Of a stretch of DNA of 64,000 bases, positions 42,757 through 54,506 are shown piece after piece. Within the stretch, counting starts at the first letter, position 1, and every line of letters begins with the position of its first letter. The stretch lies in NCBI RefSeq assembly GCF_036711975.1, contig NC_091973.1, positions 10,726,001-10,790,000 of the forward strand, written 5' to 3'. The notes below the pieces were generated by a model that was not told the origin of the DNA, did no database searches, and was given only the letters and a program-made list of their open reading frames with translations. The position numbers were made by a program, and so were the translations under genes. Source of the stretch: Onthophagus taurus. Its lineage: Eukaryota; Arthropoda; Insecta; Coleoptera; Scarabaeidae.

Positions 42757-43291
42757 TATAGGATAATAGTAAAACTTTGTTTCAAGAAAATAGATCCTAA
42801 AAGAGTGGAAACTTGAACAATAATCCCTTTTTTAAAAAGAGACTATTTTGAGCTTATTTATTATTTTTGGGTCAGTCGTTTATAATTAAAAGAATTAAAA
42901 AGAAAAATATGCTTAAAAAATTTCCACTGTTATAGAACATATTTTTAGGATGAAATAAGACTTGAAATAAGATTTTATAAATTTCTTCGTTTCTCTCTGC
43001 TGCCCTGTATTTTCTTGATACGTTCCTATGTGCTTGATGCCGAGCATGTAAAGTATTAATTTTTATTAAGTCGAACTTTAGGTTACTAAAATTAGCGTTC
43101 AGCTTCCGACCACTGATCGTAAGGCAAATTTACACCGTGTTCGTGAATTCGTTGCGAATTTATTGCACATTCACTGTTTTGCAACTACCTAACCTCATTC
43201 ACATCACAACGAAATATTCTAGATTATCGACATTGTCGACACTCTGTACATAGTTGACATATTGTGGACACGCGGACGTCAATAATCAAAG
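42757..43291. other. non-coding duplicated segment (second copy)
   Basis: Copy of 2656-3199. Here it is joined to BEL protease-region sequence instead of the BEL 3' flank, which fixes 42757 as a rearrangement breakpoint. Confidence 0.6.
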
Positions 43292-43651
43292 TCGACGAGT
43301 CGACGCCCATCTCTTTGCACAATCAACCATATCCAAAGAGAGAACTAAAGACGTATCAGATGATATAATAAGATCTAAAAGTGTAGCGGACAATGCGGTT
43401 GTCCTGATCGGACAATCAATCAATTGGGCTGCTTCTTATGTGTCCAGAAAAGAAAATAATCGAAGTGTATCTGAACTTCCAGAGTTGAGCACATTAATGT
43501 TAAAATCTCCAAAACAGAGAATTTGGTCAGTCAGGAGCAGGCAGTTCGCAACCATGTCATATAGCTCACCCAAAAACAGAGAGCAGTTGACATTACCCGG
43601 TCTGTAGTCAACTCCTACCGCGATATCACCGCCACGCAAATGCAGCAACAT
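43292..43651 (-). pseudogene. LINE APE-type endonuclease fragment (second copy)
   Basis: Same as 3200-3559: GVDYRPGNVNCSLFLGEL and ILCFGDFNINVLNSG, frameshift, then SATLLDLIISSD. Differences are single substitutions (Cys to Phe in SLFLG). Confidence 0.75.
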
Positions 43652-43807
43652 TTAAAGTTGTTCAATGTCAGCGGACGAGTCAATAATAGAATATTTAATG
43701 TTACATTACGTTATATTACATAGATTACATATCGGGTAGGCGGACAACTAACCTTGCACCGCAACCCTAAGGGGTACCTAAGGGGCCCTAAATGGTAGAC
43801 AACGATA

Positions 43808-44853
43808 TCAAATTTCACCGTGTAGTCCAATGCTCTTAACGAACATTAATACCTTGCTCAGTGAAAGGTCATTCAGATCCTTTGCGGAGATAAATTGCGA
43901 CCCAAAAATCGAGAATCTGATACTGTTAACAGCAGGGCAGTGGCATATAACATGCTCAACCGTCTCCGCTTTCTTCACACATATTCGGCATTTAACATCG
44001 TCGGCTAGATCCAACAAGTTGAGGTGTGCTTTTAATCGACAGTGCCCAGTAAAGACACCCATTAGAACTTTAATGCTGCAGCGAGCAAGTCCTAAAATAT
44101 TCCCGGGTTTGATAGTGGCGATGTTAATAAACACCTTAGCATGTCTCATTCCAGGAGAACTGGTCCACAGTAGACGAAGTCTCTCTTCAGCCCACAGGTT
44201 CTAGCCTCTCGTGCTAGCTCATCTGCCGCTTCATTTCCAGCAACCCCAGAGTGACCTGGGACCCAGATCAGAGAAACTTTGTTATCACAACTCAGTGTGT
44301 TTAATGTTCTCTTACAGTCATTAACCAGAGCCGACACCGTTTTCACGGCTTGCAGCGCCTGGAGAGCGACTTGACTGTCTGTTTGAGAAAAGTCGTACTG
44401 TCATGTTCTTCACCCCTCTCTCAAGAATGATTATACCACCCATGTCAATAGCAAATGCCTGTATTCCGCCTGGAATACAGTACGTTTCCAAGCTATAATC
44501 TTGCTTAACACGTTCGCTGCCGAGCGACACCGTTAATCAAGGTTGTATGTATGTATGCATGCTTAGGGGAGTGCGTAATATTTACGGGCGCACTTAGGCC
44601 CCAGTGAACTAGAAACTATTCTACTATTAAGCAGGATCCAATCCTCTATAGTTGCTTCCACTCCCCTGTCAAAAGCAGCTCTTTCAAGAGATTGTGGTAT
44701 TGCGTTGTTAAACGCACCTTCTATATCCAGAAACGCACAAACCAAGATCTCTTTATCTTGGAGCGTCCTAGATACTCTACCAATCAAGTTGTGTAGAGCG
44801 AATTCTGCTGATTTTTCCGCTTGATAAGTGTAGTGTGGGTTATTCTTACACAC
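43808..44853 (-). pseudogene. LINE RT, RNase H and zinc motif (second copy)
   Basis: Matches 3716-4760 block for block: CAFLDIEGAFNNA (RT, with the consensus Phe restored), VSLIWVPGHSGVAGNEAAD (RNase H) and CRICVKKAETVEHVICHC. It has the same missing YxDD region and the same order, so the deletion predates the duplication. Confidence 0.82.
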
Positions 44854-45305
44854 ACATCTATGCAGGGTGCCCTGTTAAGAGTACGGAGCGGCTGTATCTC
44901 GACAACGGTAAGGCCTAGAGGTTTGGGAAAAAATCCTTATAGGCAAAGTGGGCAAAAGAAATAGCTGGAAATTATTTTGAACTTCATAATTCGACCACTA
45001 GGAGGCTTAACTGCCATAGAGAAACATAAAATTTCCGCTATCTCAAAAAGTTAGAAGATAAGCTTTAATATATCTTTTGATATATCTTTTTAATATCTCT
45101 TGCTTTTTTGGCAACCACAAATTTTGAGGTATCCAAACGTCGAGGACGGGAAAATGGTACATGAGAATTTGAGTTTTAATAGAAAACAGTTTACGATTTA
45201 TAAACAGTTTAGAGTATTACATAACAATTTAGGATATTAGAATCTATATACTGTTAGTGTCAATTAGACGGTTATTTTTGACGTCAACAAGAATACCAAA
45301 TTTAT
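44854..45305. other. non-coding duplicated segment
   Basis: Shorter version of 4761-5379. Nothing recognisable as a gene. Confidence 0.45.
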
Positions 45306-45650
45306 CTAAAAATCGGCGCCTATAATTGGTTTAGCAACATCAGCCATAGTAAAAACGGAAGAAAAATTTCTGCGCAAATTTAAAGATACAGTCAATATTT
45401 TCTTACTGTAGGTATTGATTGTAGACCCATTAGCTGCTGAAGGATATGAAGTTGAATCTTTTTTTAAGGATGCGAAAACTGTAAATGTTAAAACCGATAT
45501 GTCAGCAACTGTGTCGGTAAGAAAATTTAGATTTTTATTATCGTCGTAGACAAAAAGACGATGACTAATAAGATTAATTGATCGATGATGTGAATTACGT
45601 TGAATTGTTAAAACTAAATTTTTAGGTTCTAGAGGAGGTTTTCGGAGCAC
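45306..45650 (-). pseudogene. Ty3/Gypsy aspartic protease fragment
   Basis: A continuous 114-residue minus-strand frame: NLVLTIQRNSHHRS, RLFVYDDNKNLNFLTDTVAD, AANGSTINTY, LNLRRNFSSVF and ADVAKPIIGADF. The fold and motif order are those of Gypsy proteases, but the active-site Gly is Val (DTVA). It has no start codon of its own, being cut from a Gag-Pol. It is the best copy for identifying the family; the other is at 5380-5775. Confidence 0.75.
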
Positions 45651-45659
45651 TTACACTAA

Positions 45660-46009
45660 CCAAATAAAACTAGTTTGAAGTGCCAACGGAAAAAAATACT
45701 ATCAATAGTCTAAAATATGTTAAAATAAAATCGAAAAAAATTAAAAAATTAAAATTAAATGTATATGAGACGATACTAAACGTTTGAGATGGACACGTAT
45801 GACTGAACGATACGACACAAGACGGAATGCTTAAGCGGGCATGCGTAATATAAAGTTGGAAGCGTGAAATTGACATATCAAAAGACAAACAATTAAGAAA
45901 ATATTTTCTAAAATTAAAGGTCTTAAAATCTAATTAGTAGACTTTTATCGTATTACAAAGTATTATCAAAGTTAGAAACTAGAGGACGCTGGAAGGATTA
46001 TAAAAATTT
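45660..46009. other. non-coding duplicated segment
   Basis: Copy of 5776-6129; no gene seen. Confidence 0.45.
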
Positions 46010-46660
46010 CATAAAAAACCTGTTATTATTAAGCTCAGTAATATCGTTGAGCAGAAGGGATTTATTTTGAGTGTGAATATAGTATTCTTCCTATAGATCT
46101 AGCTCCTTTGATTTTTCGACTTTTTCAGTAAAGAGACACAACTGAAATCTATTTGTGTTTAGAGGTGCTTATGTGTTTGTATATAGCTGAAGAACCTTTA
46201 GTTAAGTGTTCTTCGAAACGTGTATGTAAAGTTCGCCCAGTCTGTCCAACGTTTATTTTATCACAATCTCCATATTTAATCCTGCAAACACCACTTTGGT
46301 CTTTGATATCGAATCTGTTTCTTATTAAATAGAAGTGATCCGAGTCTCTTTCATTTGTGTTGGTGCTGGCCCACATTGCGTGGTGAGCATTGGCGTCGCA
46401 TCCAACAACCACTTGTAGGTTATTCCTTCGGCTGTAGGCAATTATGTCTCGCACAGCGGCTGGTGGAAGAACATTATCCGTTCCGGGGAAGTATGTTGAG
46501 CAGATGACAACTTCTGTCCAGCCCTTCTCATCTCGGATTGTCAGAACCGCAGCCACACAATCGCGGTCGCTATGCTCTGAGATTAAAAATGCATTAATGT
46601 TGTTCCTGATAAGTAAGCAAGCGCTGGGTCTATCCCCCGACACGTGCGGAAATCAGAGAC
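46010..46660 (-). pseudogene. APE/GIY-YIG chimera, copy B
   Basis: One open 164-residue minus-strand frame at 46643-46149. APE part: RPSACLLIRNNINAFL, CSTYFPGTDNVLPPAAV and VVVGCDANAHHAMWAS. GIY-YIG part: SGVCRIKYGDCDKI, NVGQTGRTLHTRFEEHL. Tyr of GVY is Cys here. Its 5' edge lacks about 90 bases (46655) present at 8076-8165. The Penelope C-terminus follows in another frame down to about 46010. Confidence 0.75.
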
Positions 46661-47150
46661 AGGGCGACTGTCACGCCCCCTATTCTTATCCTATCAAACA
46701 AATTTTAAAATGATCAAAAAATTAAACACAAAACTTTATTTAGAAATAGAAATAAAAAACGCAATGTTACCTTTTATAAAAATACTGGAATATTCAATAA
46801 GAGAATATGAATAACTTCGGAAATTAAACAATTACAATTCATACATTGGGCAATACTTTCTAGTATGAGCACAATCACTGTCTGCATAACAATACGGACA
46901 CTTCAACGCTCTCAAAACCGGACATGAAACTTTACCTGTAGAATCTTTCAACGAATGACTTTTATAAAATTCTCGTCCTTCTGAATTTCAAAGAGAATAA
47001 GTACAAGAATCTTCTTGGTATGGCTTTTGACCACCCGATTACGGTGGAACTGTTTCCATTGAGAAAATTATACCACTTACGTTTAGCTTCCTGTTCTGCG
47101 ATAGCTTGTCTTTAAAATGCCTCTTTCATTTTTGTCACGTAATGATCCAT
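46661..47150 (-). pseudogene. nanos-like zinc finger with 3' UTR, copy N6
   Basis: Same structure as copy N2: DSCTYS, TGA, then a finger with SHSLKDSTGKVSCPVLRAL and CPYCYADSDCAHTRKYCPM, AATAAA downstream near 46737. A substitution gives YKSH in place of DESH before the finger His. The Ser for Cys change in finger 1 is shared with N1, N2 and N8. Confidence 0.75.
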
Positions 47151-47508
47151 TGGTCTTTGTTGCTAATTAAAAAGTAACAACGTGATGGACATTTATTTAG
47201 TAGTGTTATGTAGTATTTATTTATGTAGTAGTTATTTATAACAACACACGAGTCAGGCAGAATGTCAGCTGAAGAAATTCCGGGGTGCAGATTTTCCGCT
47301 AAGCAGATCACATCAAAGTCGACATTTAATGAGTACTGCGCACATTCTGATAATAAAAAGAAAATAAATGGCATTTAATAAATTACAACAAATTGACCTA
47401 ATAGTTTACATACGCGAAATATTCCTCTCGTTCCCTATCTGAATCAGAAGGGAACACAGAGGGTCTGTCGTACAAAAATTTTACAATCGCGGGTCCATAT
47501 ATATTTGT
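47151..47508 (-). pseudogene. LINE ORF1 end and ORF2 endonuclease start, copy B
   Basis: Minus strand frame 47374-47135: ECAQYSLNVDFDVICLAENL, then HPGISSADILPDS. The ORF1-end block YKYIWTRDCKIFVRQT is at 47500-47450. Nearly identical to 8661-9016 and 53868-54227. Confidence 0.7.
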
Positions 47509-47789
47509 AATTTTTCATAAAATTCTCGTCCTTCTGAATTTCCTTGGTATGGTGGAAACCACCTGTTTACGGTGGAATTGTTTCCATTGAGGAAATTATA
47601 CCACTTATGTTTAGCTTCCTGTTCTGCGATAGCTTGTCTTTAAAATGCCTCTTTCATTTTTGTCACGTAATAATCCATTGGTCTAAGGGCCAAGTCCATC
47701 TGACCTAGACGCGCGCGGACGTCTTTGTAATTTTTTTCTTTACCAATCATAGTAAGGGTTCGTTCACAAAGCATCTTTCACCGACGCCA
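47509..47789 (-). pseudogene. nanos-like 5' part, copy N7
   Basis: Minus strand: YKDVRARLGQMDLALRPMDY and the following TKMKEAF, stop, RQAIAEQEAKHKW. This copy keeps 14 bases lost at 9205, so the frame from KEKNYKDVRARL through PMDYYVT is continuous. It ends in REFYE joined to LINE sequence. Confidence 0.58.
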
Positions 47790-48500
47790 TCAATCTTCGT
47801 GCCCGGTGATGAGCCCGTGGGCAAGGATTTTCTCTTCTGGATGCAGGCTGCGAGGAACTACGATGGACCTTGGATTTGAATTGTCACGGTTGATATGAGG
47901 AACACGATAAATGGCGTCTACATCCACACGCGAAATATCATACCCCACATGAGCAGCAACGGCATCCAACAAATTTTCGTTATTCTTTTCAGGAACACCC
48001 TGGATCTCTAAATTGTTCCGGCGGGAATATTGTTCCATATTATCAACTTGAGCTGTAAGATCAGACACCCGGTCACGCAGTTGTAAGTTTTCGGCTGTTA
48101 ATTTATCAATAATTTTTACTTTATTCTTTAGCTCTTTCAATAACTTGTTCAAAATCTGATATACGGGCGCTACAAAAGTCGACCGAATGAAGAAGTTGGC
48201 TCTTTTTATAACGCAACTCGGATCGCATCTCTTTAACCATCTCGTAGACGGATTCGAAGGTAATAGCAGGACAGGACGGAGTCGCCGAAGTAGACCCACA
48301 GGATTTGCGAGAAATAGCGCCTCGTTCTCTTGATCTGCAATCATGACATGTCCACGCATCTACAGACTCCAACGTCTCCTCCGGATCAATGCATTTGGTG
48401 TGGAACCAAAGGCAGCACACCAAGCACTGGACGCCCGATCTCCTCCCCACCACACGATTACACCGTCCGCATATCGACATGATCACTTTTTGCGAAACGA
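47790..48500 (-). pseudogene. LINE ORF1 with PHD-like finger, copy B
   Basis: The best copy of the N-terminus: MIMSICGRCNRVVGRRSG at 48486, a PHD-like finger (CLVCCLWFHTKC, WTCHDC), then SVYEMVKEMRSEL and DFCSARISDFEQVIE in the same frame to 48121. A frameshift passes to the coiled coil and L1-like domain in the frame 48359-47790. About 230 residues in all. Binds element RNA in related LINEs. Confidence 0.8.
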
Positions 48501-48644
48501 AAATAATGGAATTAAAAATGTATTAATTTATGGGTAAATTATTGGTTATTAATTAACAAATCGACCACTTCAGAACACTCAGAAAGTCTATACGAATACT
48601 ATGTAAGCTAAGAGCGAAGAAAATCGGCCAAAAATACTCGGCAA

Positions 48645-48941
48645 TTAGTTAACGTAGCGAAAGAAGTTTCTTGATACCAAATCTGCAGGATTATGTTGTG
48701 ACTTCACGTGGAACCATGTAACAGGGTCGCTTGTAGACTGAATTTCGGTAATTCTGTTAGCAACAAATGTCTTATATTTGTTTGGCTTTGAATTAATCCA
48801 CGATAGTGCAATTTGTGAGTATGTCCAAAAATATTCTTCATTTATCCGTAGTTGTAGAATGGATTTGAATTTCTTAGCAAGATGAGCTCCATCTACTGCA
48901 GCACACAATTCCAATCTGGGAACTGTAATTGTTTTCAATGG
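48645..48941 (-). pseudogene. second BEL/Pao family: RNase H, left of insertion
   Basis: Minus strand ITVPRLELCAAVDGAHLAKK to NPADLVSRNFFRYVN. The upstream part of the same domain resumes at 51814; the two halves are separated by the solo LTR at 48942-51813, with the target duplication ATGG at 48938-48941 and 51814-51817. Confidence 0.82.
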
Positions 48942-49093
48942 TGTAATCTAGATGGGGAAGAACACCACCGCCACCAATGTAATATTAGAGGAAGAAAGGG
49001 GCACCCGCCACCAACGTTATGCGGACGGGAAAAGTTAGAAGTACGGTAGCGTGTACTTGCAGAAAAAGAGAAAAAATTATAGAAGATTTTTAA

Positions 49094-51140
49094 CCTTCCG
49101 GTGCTCGCTCCTTTTATTGAGATGGAACGCTCGCGCGCGGACTCTCAGTCCGCAAGCATAACTTTTTTTTTTTTGACATGCCCAACTAAAAATAAATAAA
49201 AAAACCTAAGTAATTAGAAAAAAGAAGCATTTATTCATAAACTACATTCGTTTTATATTGCAAAAATGGGAGCATTCCATAAAGAAAATACAATTCTGTT
49301 AAATTTAGACCAATGTGAACCACGTTAATTCTTATTCTTGATGACACGGATGACATATCATGAGAGAATATTCTAAACATATATATTTATGACACTCTAC
49401 GCAAGAAAAACGTGTAGGCCTATTTTTTTTTCGATCACAATACGAACATCTTCCCCGCTGACCTTCCTGCGGTGGCTCAGGAACAGGCGCTTCCAAACCG
49501 AACATTTGTCTGATTCTTTGTTGCATAACCCTAGGAATAGATTGAGTCACTCGTCGACGATTATGGCCTTCCACTAACTGAAATGCTAAAGCTCGTAAAA
49601 AGGTTCTTCTTCGTTGATTTGAAGAGTTATTGATAGAAAAAATCACGAATGAGTTTATACCAGCTACGTTTAGTAACGAGTAAAATATTACCATGGGTCA
49701 TCTTTTCGTGTTACGCGCACAATTATACGCCGCGCATAATTTATCTACACAGTCGACACCACCTTTACTCATATTATAGTCCATTATCATATCTGGTTTC
49801 TTTGTGTCACTATCTATTTCATCATCATGATGCATGCTCGACAGAAGCAACACATTTTTGTTTTTTTTCGGTATATAAGACACTAAAGTACAATTTTTCC
49901 TGAAAGCAAACATACTTGACGAAATTGGGCGACCCAATGGACGAGAAAACTCTATAGGTAACTCTTTTTTATTTTTTCTGATAGTACCTAATAGAGTCAG
50001 TTTAAAATCTGTATCAAGGGAAGTAAGTAGGTTCATGGATGTGAACCAGTTGTCAACTGTTACATTACGACTGGTACCTTTTATAGGTTCACATAGTCTT
50101 TGCACTACTGCAGTTGGTGAATTGCTAGCCTCAAATTGTCCACTAGGTTGTGTGCCTACATATACCTCCATGTTAGAAGTGTAGAATGTCTTTGCATCTG
50201 CCATAGCAAATATCTTGATCCCATACTTATTGGGTTTACTGGGGATGTATTGTCTAAAATTACCTCGCCCCCGGAAAGCCTCTAACTTTTCGTCAATAGT
50301 CACAAACTGAAATGGTGTGTAGGCTGTTTTAAAATTATTGACAACAAGCTCAAACACTTCTCTGATAGGTGCTAGTTTGTCAGTTTGCTTTCTTTCATCT
50401 CTAGTTGTTAAATTATCGAATCGTATATGAACTAAAAGAAATCTAAATCTACACTGAGACATGGTCAGCCTAAATAGTTCTACACCTGTACCATTTTGAC
50501 TCCATAATTCGTCAATATTTAGACGATTTGATTTCAGAACCCCGGCCAAATATGACAATCCAAAAAGTGCTTCAATTTCTATAAGGTCGGTATCTTTCGC
50601 GTCCCGTTCTCGCTGGTAGTTTGCCCTAAATGATTGAATATGCTGATTTGTGTAATGAACAATCAAATTTAGAACTTGCTTTGAAAAAAAATACTTCCAA
50701 ATATCAATTTCTCTTTTCAAATCTTTTGCGATTCTCTTTACACCTGGTAGTTGTTTAATTATATTACTTGGCTTTGTTTTTACACTTTTATTTGGGACAT
50801 GCTTCTTCCATACTGTTACTTTATCTTTGCCAACAAATGTAGGTTGTCTTTCTGAAAAATCATCTTCTGAATCCGAAATTTCCTGTTCTGTGTCAGTATC
50901 TAAATCCTGTCTTTCTAAGTTATCCTCTTCCCCAGATTCTTCTTGGTCGTCAAACTCGACATCCGATTCTTCTTTCTCCTCTTCCAAACATTCAGTCATA
51001 AGCTTGTTCAAACGTGTTTGTTCTTGTTCCCAGGGACAAGGCATCTGTAAATAGCGCTAGACGCTCTTGCGGCAGGTTTTGAAGTAAACAGCAAAAATGT
51101 TTTCCTGCGGAGTGAGAGTCCGCGCGCGACTATCGGAAGG
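49094..51140 (-). mobile_element. piggyBac transposon, near intact
   Basis: 2,047 bp flanked by TTAA at 49090-49093 and 51141-51144, the piggyBac target. Terminal inverted repeats start CCTTCCG on both sides. Just inside, about 22-base subterminal inverted repeats (GCGCGCGGACTCTCAGTCC and its partner at 51108-51130) match with a single mismatch. It encodes one transposase. Complete ends and nearly intact coding suggest a young insertion. Confidence 0.9.
49332..51044 (-). CDS. piggyBac transposase
   Basis: Frame open from Met at 51044 for 448 residues to a TGA at 49698-49700. It resumes in the same frame to 49332, giving about 570 residues, the usual length. An acidic N-terminus (EEEKEESDVEFDDQEE) precedes the catalytic domain, which has its three Asp in VTIDEKLEAF (D251), VTVDNWF (D331) and SKGGVDCVD (D431); the spacings agree with the known D268/D346/D447. 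After the stop come NSFVIF, RRTFLRALAFQLVEG and a C-terminal Cys-rich finger CSYCDRKKNRPTRFSCVEC. Cuts and pastes at TTAA. One Trp-to-stop change separates catalytic and zinc domains; otherwise it is intact. Confidence 0.92.
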
Positions 51141-51813
51141 TTAAGATGCTGCCACCAGGCAAGTTACGTACTTGGCCGAACGGTTTAAGAAGTTAATGAG
51201 TAAAAGAAGGGAGGATCGTAGCCCTTGTGTTGAAATTGAAATAATACGAAACAAGAATTTATATAAAAAAATATTAATATATTAAATTAAGGAAATTAAA
51301 ATATAAAAAAAATAGAAAAATAAATCAACCAAAAAAAAATAAGTTTAAATATTAAAGAAGAAAAAAAAAACTAATTGAACAAATTTTGGATAACGGAACG
51401 TTAATTATGGCTACAAATACTAGCGATGATTATGAGTTTCAAGAACAATAGTAATTAATTATGCTTACTTATTCTACGCCACGACGACGCTCTTCCACCA
51501 GGATTCGGACGCTTCAGGAACTGGCTTCAAGGCACAATTTCGATCTGAGGATTCGATTTCTCTAGCAAATTACCCAGCACAAACCACCAGCGTATTTAGA
51601 AGCCTTTCCGAATTTAGTATTGAGAATTTAAATTAAAAATAAAATGAAATGGAGCGAACTCAAGGGGAAGACTGTAGCTTCTATCTACCTTGGTAGTTGG
51701 TACTCGACTCCCCGAGTCCAACTCGGTGGCGCATCAACGCCTCACGCGATAAAGCTGACTTAAGCAAAATAATTATACAAAACGCAATTTAATATACAGG
51801 GCGGTTTGTTACA

Positions 51814-52534
51814 ATGGTGCAACCTTTGATTTTGCAGCTAGTAAGTTGATCTCTGTCTCTGTATATGTGAGGCATATGTAAAAGTATGTAACTCGATTCG
51901 TTGTATCTGTATATCCGTTTGATGTAACTGTAGCTCTTGAAATATGATTTTTGCAATAACTATGATTGAAGATATAAGACCTAATGGATCGAATAACTTT
52001 GCTATTTGTCCTAAAATTGTTTGTTTCAATTCTGCACGGGTATATGTCAGCTTGTCAGTGTTTGTATTCCATTGAATTCCTAACGTTTTGAAAATTTCTT
52101 CGGACATAATTGTTGGATTTGATTTGAAACTTTATTTCTCAATTCTGGATGATTGCTATTGAACTTGCTTAAAGTAAAACCTCCTGACTCTAGGATTGTT
52201 GTTACGTTTTATTTTACCGCTTTTAGTTTAATGATTCAGCCGGAAATTTGTTTTCAAATGGTGTCGATGACATTCCAAATGTTACTCTATTCATTTCATA
52301 AGATTGCTATTCTTCATCGGAATGATTTCTCCATAGTATTTTTTGCTATTTTCTATCAAATTCTGCTACTATTATCTGGCGATACATCTGCGCAATATGT
52401 CCCGTCAAAACATACTTGTGTATTCTAAATCTGGTAATTTCGAATTGACAGGATCTGTCAAATACCACCCGCAACTTCGTTGTTTGACTTTCTTCCTTTA
52501 ATACGACAGGATGTGGTAAATAAACCCATGTCAA
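51814..52534 (-). pseudogene. second BEL/Pao family: RT, right of insertion
   Basis: Minus strand. YLPHPVVLKEESQTTKLRVV and THIAQMYRQI-like (52534-52346), a deletion, then MSEEIFKTLGIQWNTNTDKL and LFDPLGLISSIIVIAKIIFQ (52107-51838). Matches 10455-11160, with a few bases deleted near 52020 (MLITKR lost). At 52534 it joins the tail of the next composite unit. Confidence 0.8.
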
Positions 52535-53310
52535 TAATTAAGAAAATATTTTCTAAAATTAAAGGTCTTAAAATCTAATTAGTAGATTTTTATCGTATTA
52601 CAAAGTATTATCAAAGTTAGAAACTAGAGGACGCTGGAAGGATTATAAAAATTTCATAAAAAACCTGTTATTATTAAGCTCAGTAATATCGTTGAGCAGA
52701 AGGGATTTATTTTGAGTGTGAATATAGTATTCTTCATATAGATCTAGCTCTTTTGATTTTTCGACTTTTTCAGTAAAGAGACACAACTGAAATCTATTTG
52801 TGTTTAGAGGTGCTTATGTGTTTGTATATAGCTGAAGAATCTTTAGTTAAGTGTTCTTCGAAACGTGTATGTAAAGTTCGCCCAGTCTGTCCAACGTTTA
52901 TTTTATCACAATCTCCATATTTAATCCTGTAAACACCACTTTGGTCTTTGATATCGAATCTGTTTCTTATTAAATAGAAGTGATCCGAGTCTCTTTCATT
53001 TGTGTTGGTGCTAGCCCACATTGCGTGGTGAGCATTGGCGTCGCATCCAACAACCACTTGTAGGTTATTCCTTCGGCTGTAGGCAATTATGTCTCGCACA
53101 GCGGCTGGTGGAAGAACATTATCCGTTCCGGGGAAGTATGTTGAGCAGATGACAACTTCTGTCCAGCCCTTCTCACCTCGGATTGTCAGAACCGCAGTCA
53201 CACAATCGCGGTCGCTATGCTCTGAGATTAAAAATGCATTAATGTTGTTCCTGATAAGTAAGCAAGCGCTGGGTCTATCCCCCGACACGTGCGGAAATCC
53301 TTCCTCGGCC
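52535..53310 (-). pseudogene. APE/GIY-YIG chimera, copy C
   Basis: Open 164-residue minus-strand frame at 53288-52794. Same domain join as copies A2 and B, with GVYRIKYGDCDKI and NVGQTGRTLHTRFEEHL intact and Val for Ala in DRDCVTAV. This is the cleanest GIY-YIG part of the family. The Penelope C-terminal frame (TEKVEKSKELDLYEEYY) follows to about 52690. Confidence 0.77.
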
Positions 53311-53867
53311 GGGTTTCACACCTGGCGCTCTCTTCACGCTCTTGGTGCTAGTTGCCGCTGAGGCTGATGATGGAGACAGGGCGACTGTCACGCCCCCTAT
53401 TCTTATCCTATCAAACAAATTTTAAAATGATCAAAAAATTAAACACAAAACTTTATTTAGAAATAGAAATAAAAAACGCAATGTTACCTTTTATAAAAAT
53501 GCTGGAATATTCAATAAGAGAATATGAATAACTTCGGAAATTAAACAATTACAATTCATACATTGGGCAATACTTTCTAGTATGAGCACAATCACTGTCT
53601 GCATAACAATACGGACACTTCAACGCTCTCAAAACCGGACATGAAACTTTACCTGTAGAATCTTTCAACGAATGACTTTCATAAAATTCTCGTCCTTCTG
53701 AATTTCAAAGAGAATAAGTACAAGAATCTTCTTGGTATGGCTTTTGACCACCCGATTACGGTGGAACTGTTTCCATTGAGAAAATTATACCACTTACGTT
53801 TAGCTTCCTGTTCTGCGATAGCTTGTCTTTAAAATGCCTCTTTCATTTTTGTCACGTAATGATCCAT
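53311..53867 (-). pseudogene. nanos-like zinc finger with 3' UTR, copy N8
   Basis: Minus strand: DSCTYS, TGA, REFYESHSLKDSTGKVSC and CPYCYADSDCAHTRKYCPM, ending near 53561; 3' UTR with AATAAA near 53456. Apart from the Ser and TGA in finger 1 the two fingers are complete, so it is the best copy for searches. Confidence 0.77.
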
Positions 53868-54227
53868 TGGTCTTTGTTGCTAATTAAAAAGTAACAACGT
53901 GATGGACATTTATTTAGTAGTGTTATGTAGTATTTATTTATGTAGTAGTTATTTATAACAACACACGAGTCAGGCAGAATGTCAGCTGAAGAAATTCCGG
54001 GGTGCAGATTTTCCGCTAAGCAGATCACATCAAAGTCGACATTTAATGAGTACTGCGCACATTCTGATAATAAAAAGAAAATAAATGGCATTTAATAAAT
54101 TACAACAAATTGACCTAATAGTTTACATACGCGAAATATTCCTCTCGTTCCCTATCTGAATCAGAAGGGAACACAGAGGGTCTGTCGTACAAAAATTTTA
54201 CAATCGCGGGTCCATATATATTTGTAA
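53868..54227 (-). pseudogene. LINE ORF1 end and ORF2 endonuclease start, copy C
   Basis: Frame 54091-53852 with SLNVDFDVICLAENLHPGIS and the ORF1-end block near 54215-54170. Essentially identical to copy B at 47151-47508. Confidence 0.7.
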
Positions 54228-54506
54228 TTTTTCATAAAATTCTCGTCCTTCTGAATTTCCTTGGTATGGTGGAAACCACCTGTTTACGGTGGAATTGTTT
54301 CCATTGAGGAAATTATACCACTTATGTTTAGCTTCCTGTTCTGCGATAGCTTGTCTTTAAAATGCCTCTTTCATTTTTGTCACGTAATAATCCATTGGTC
54401 TAAGGGCCAAGTCCATCTGACCTAGACGCGCGCGGACGTCTTTGTAATTTTTTTCTTTACCAATCATAGTAAGGGTTCGTTCACAAAGCATCTTTCACCG
54501 ACGCCA
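54228..54506 (-). pseudogene. nanos-like 5' part, copy N9
   Basis: As copy N7 at 47509-47789: VRARLGQMDLALRPMDYYVT, then broken, ending at REFYE next to LINE sequence. Confidence 0.57.

Larger units (their letters stand above)
48942..51813. mobile_element. solo LTR interrupted by piggyBac
   Basis: Starts TGTAATCTAGATGGGG and ends GGGCGGTTTGTTACA, with 5-bp inverted ends TGTAA/TTACA. It is flanked by ATGG on both sides. The intact BEL sequence at 10431 (TTTTCAATGGTGCAACC) is the empty site. Without the nested piggyBac it is about 820 bp, has no gag or pol, and fits a solo LTR of a retrotransposon making 4-bp duplications. The right part (51145-51813) contains no gene I recognise. Confidence 0.75.
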
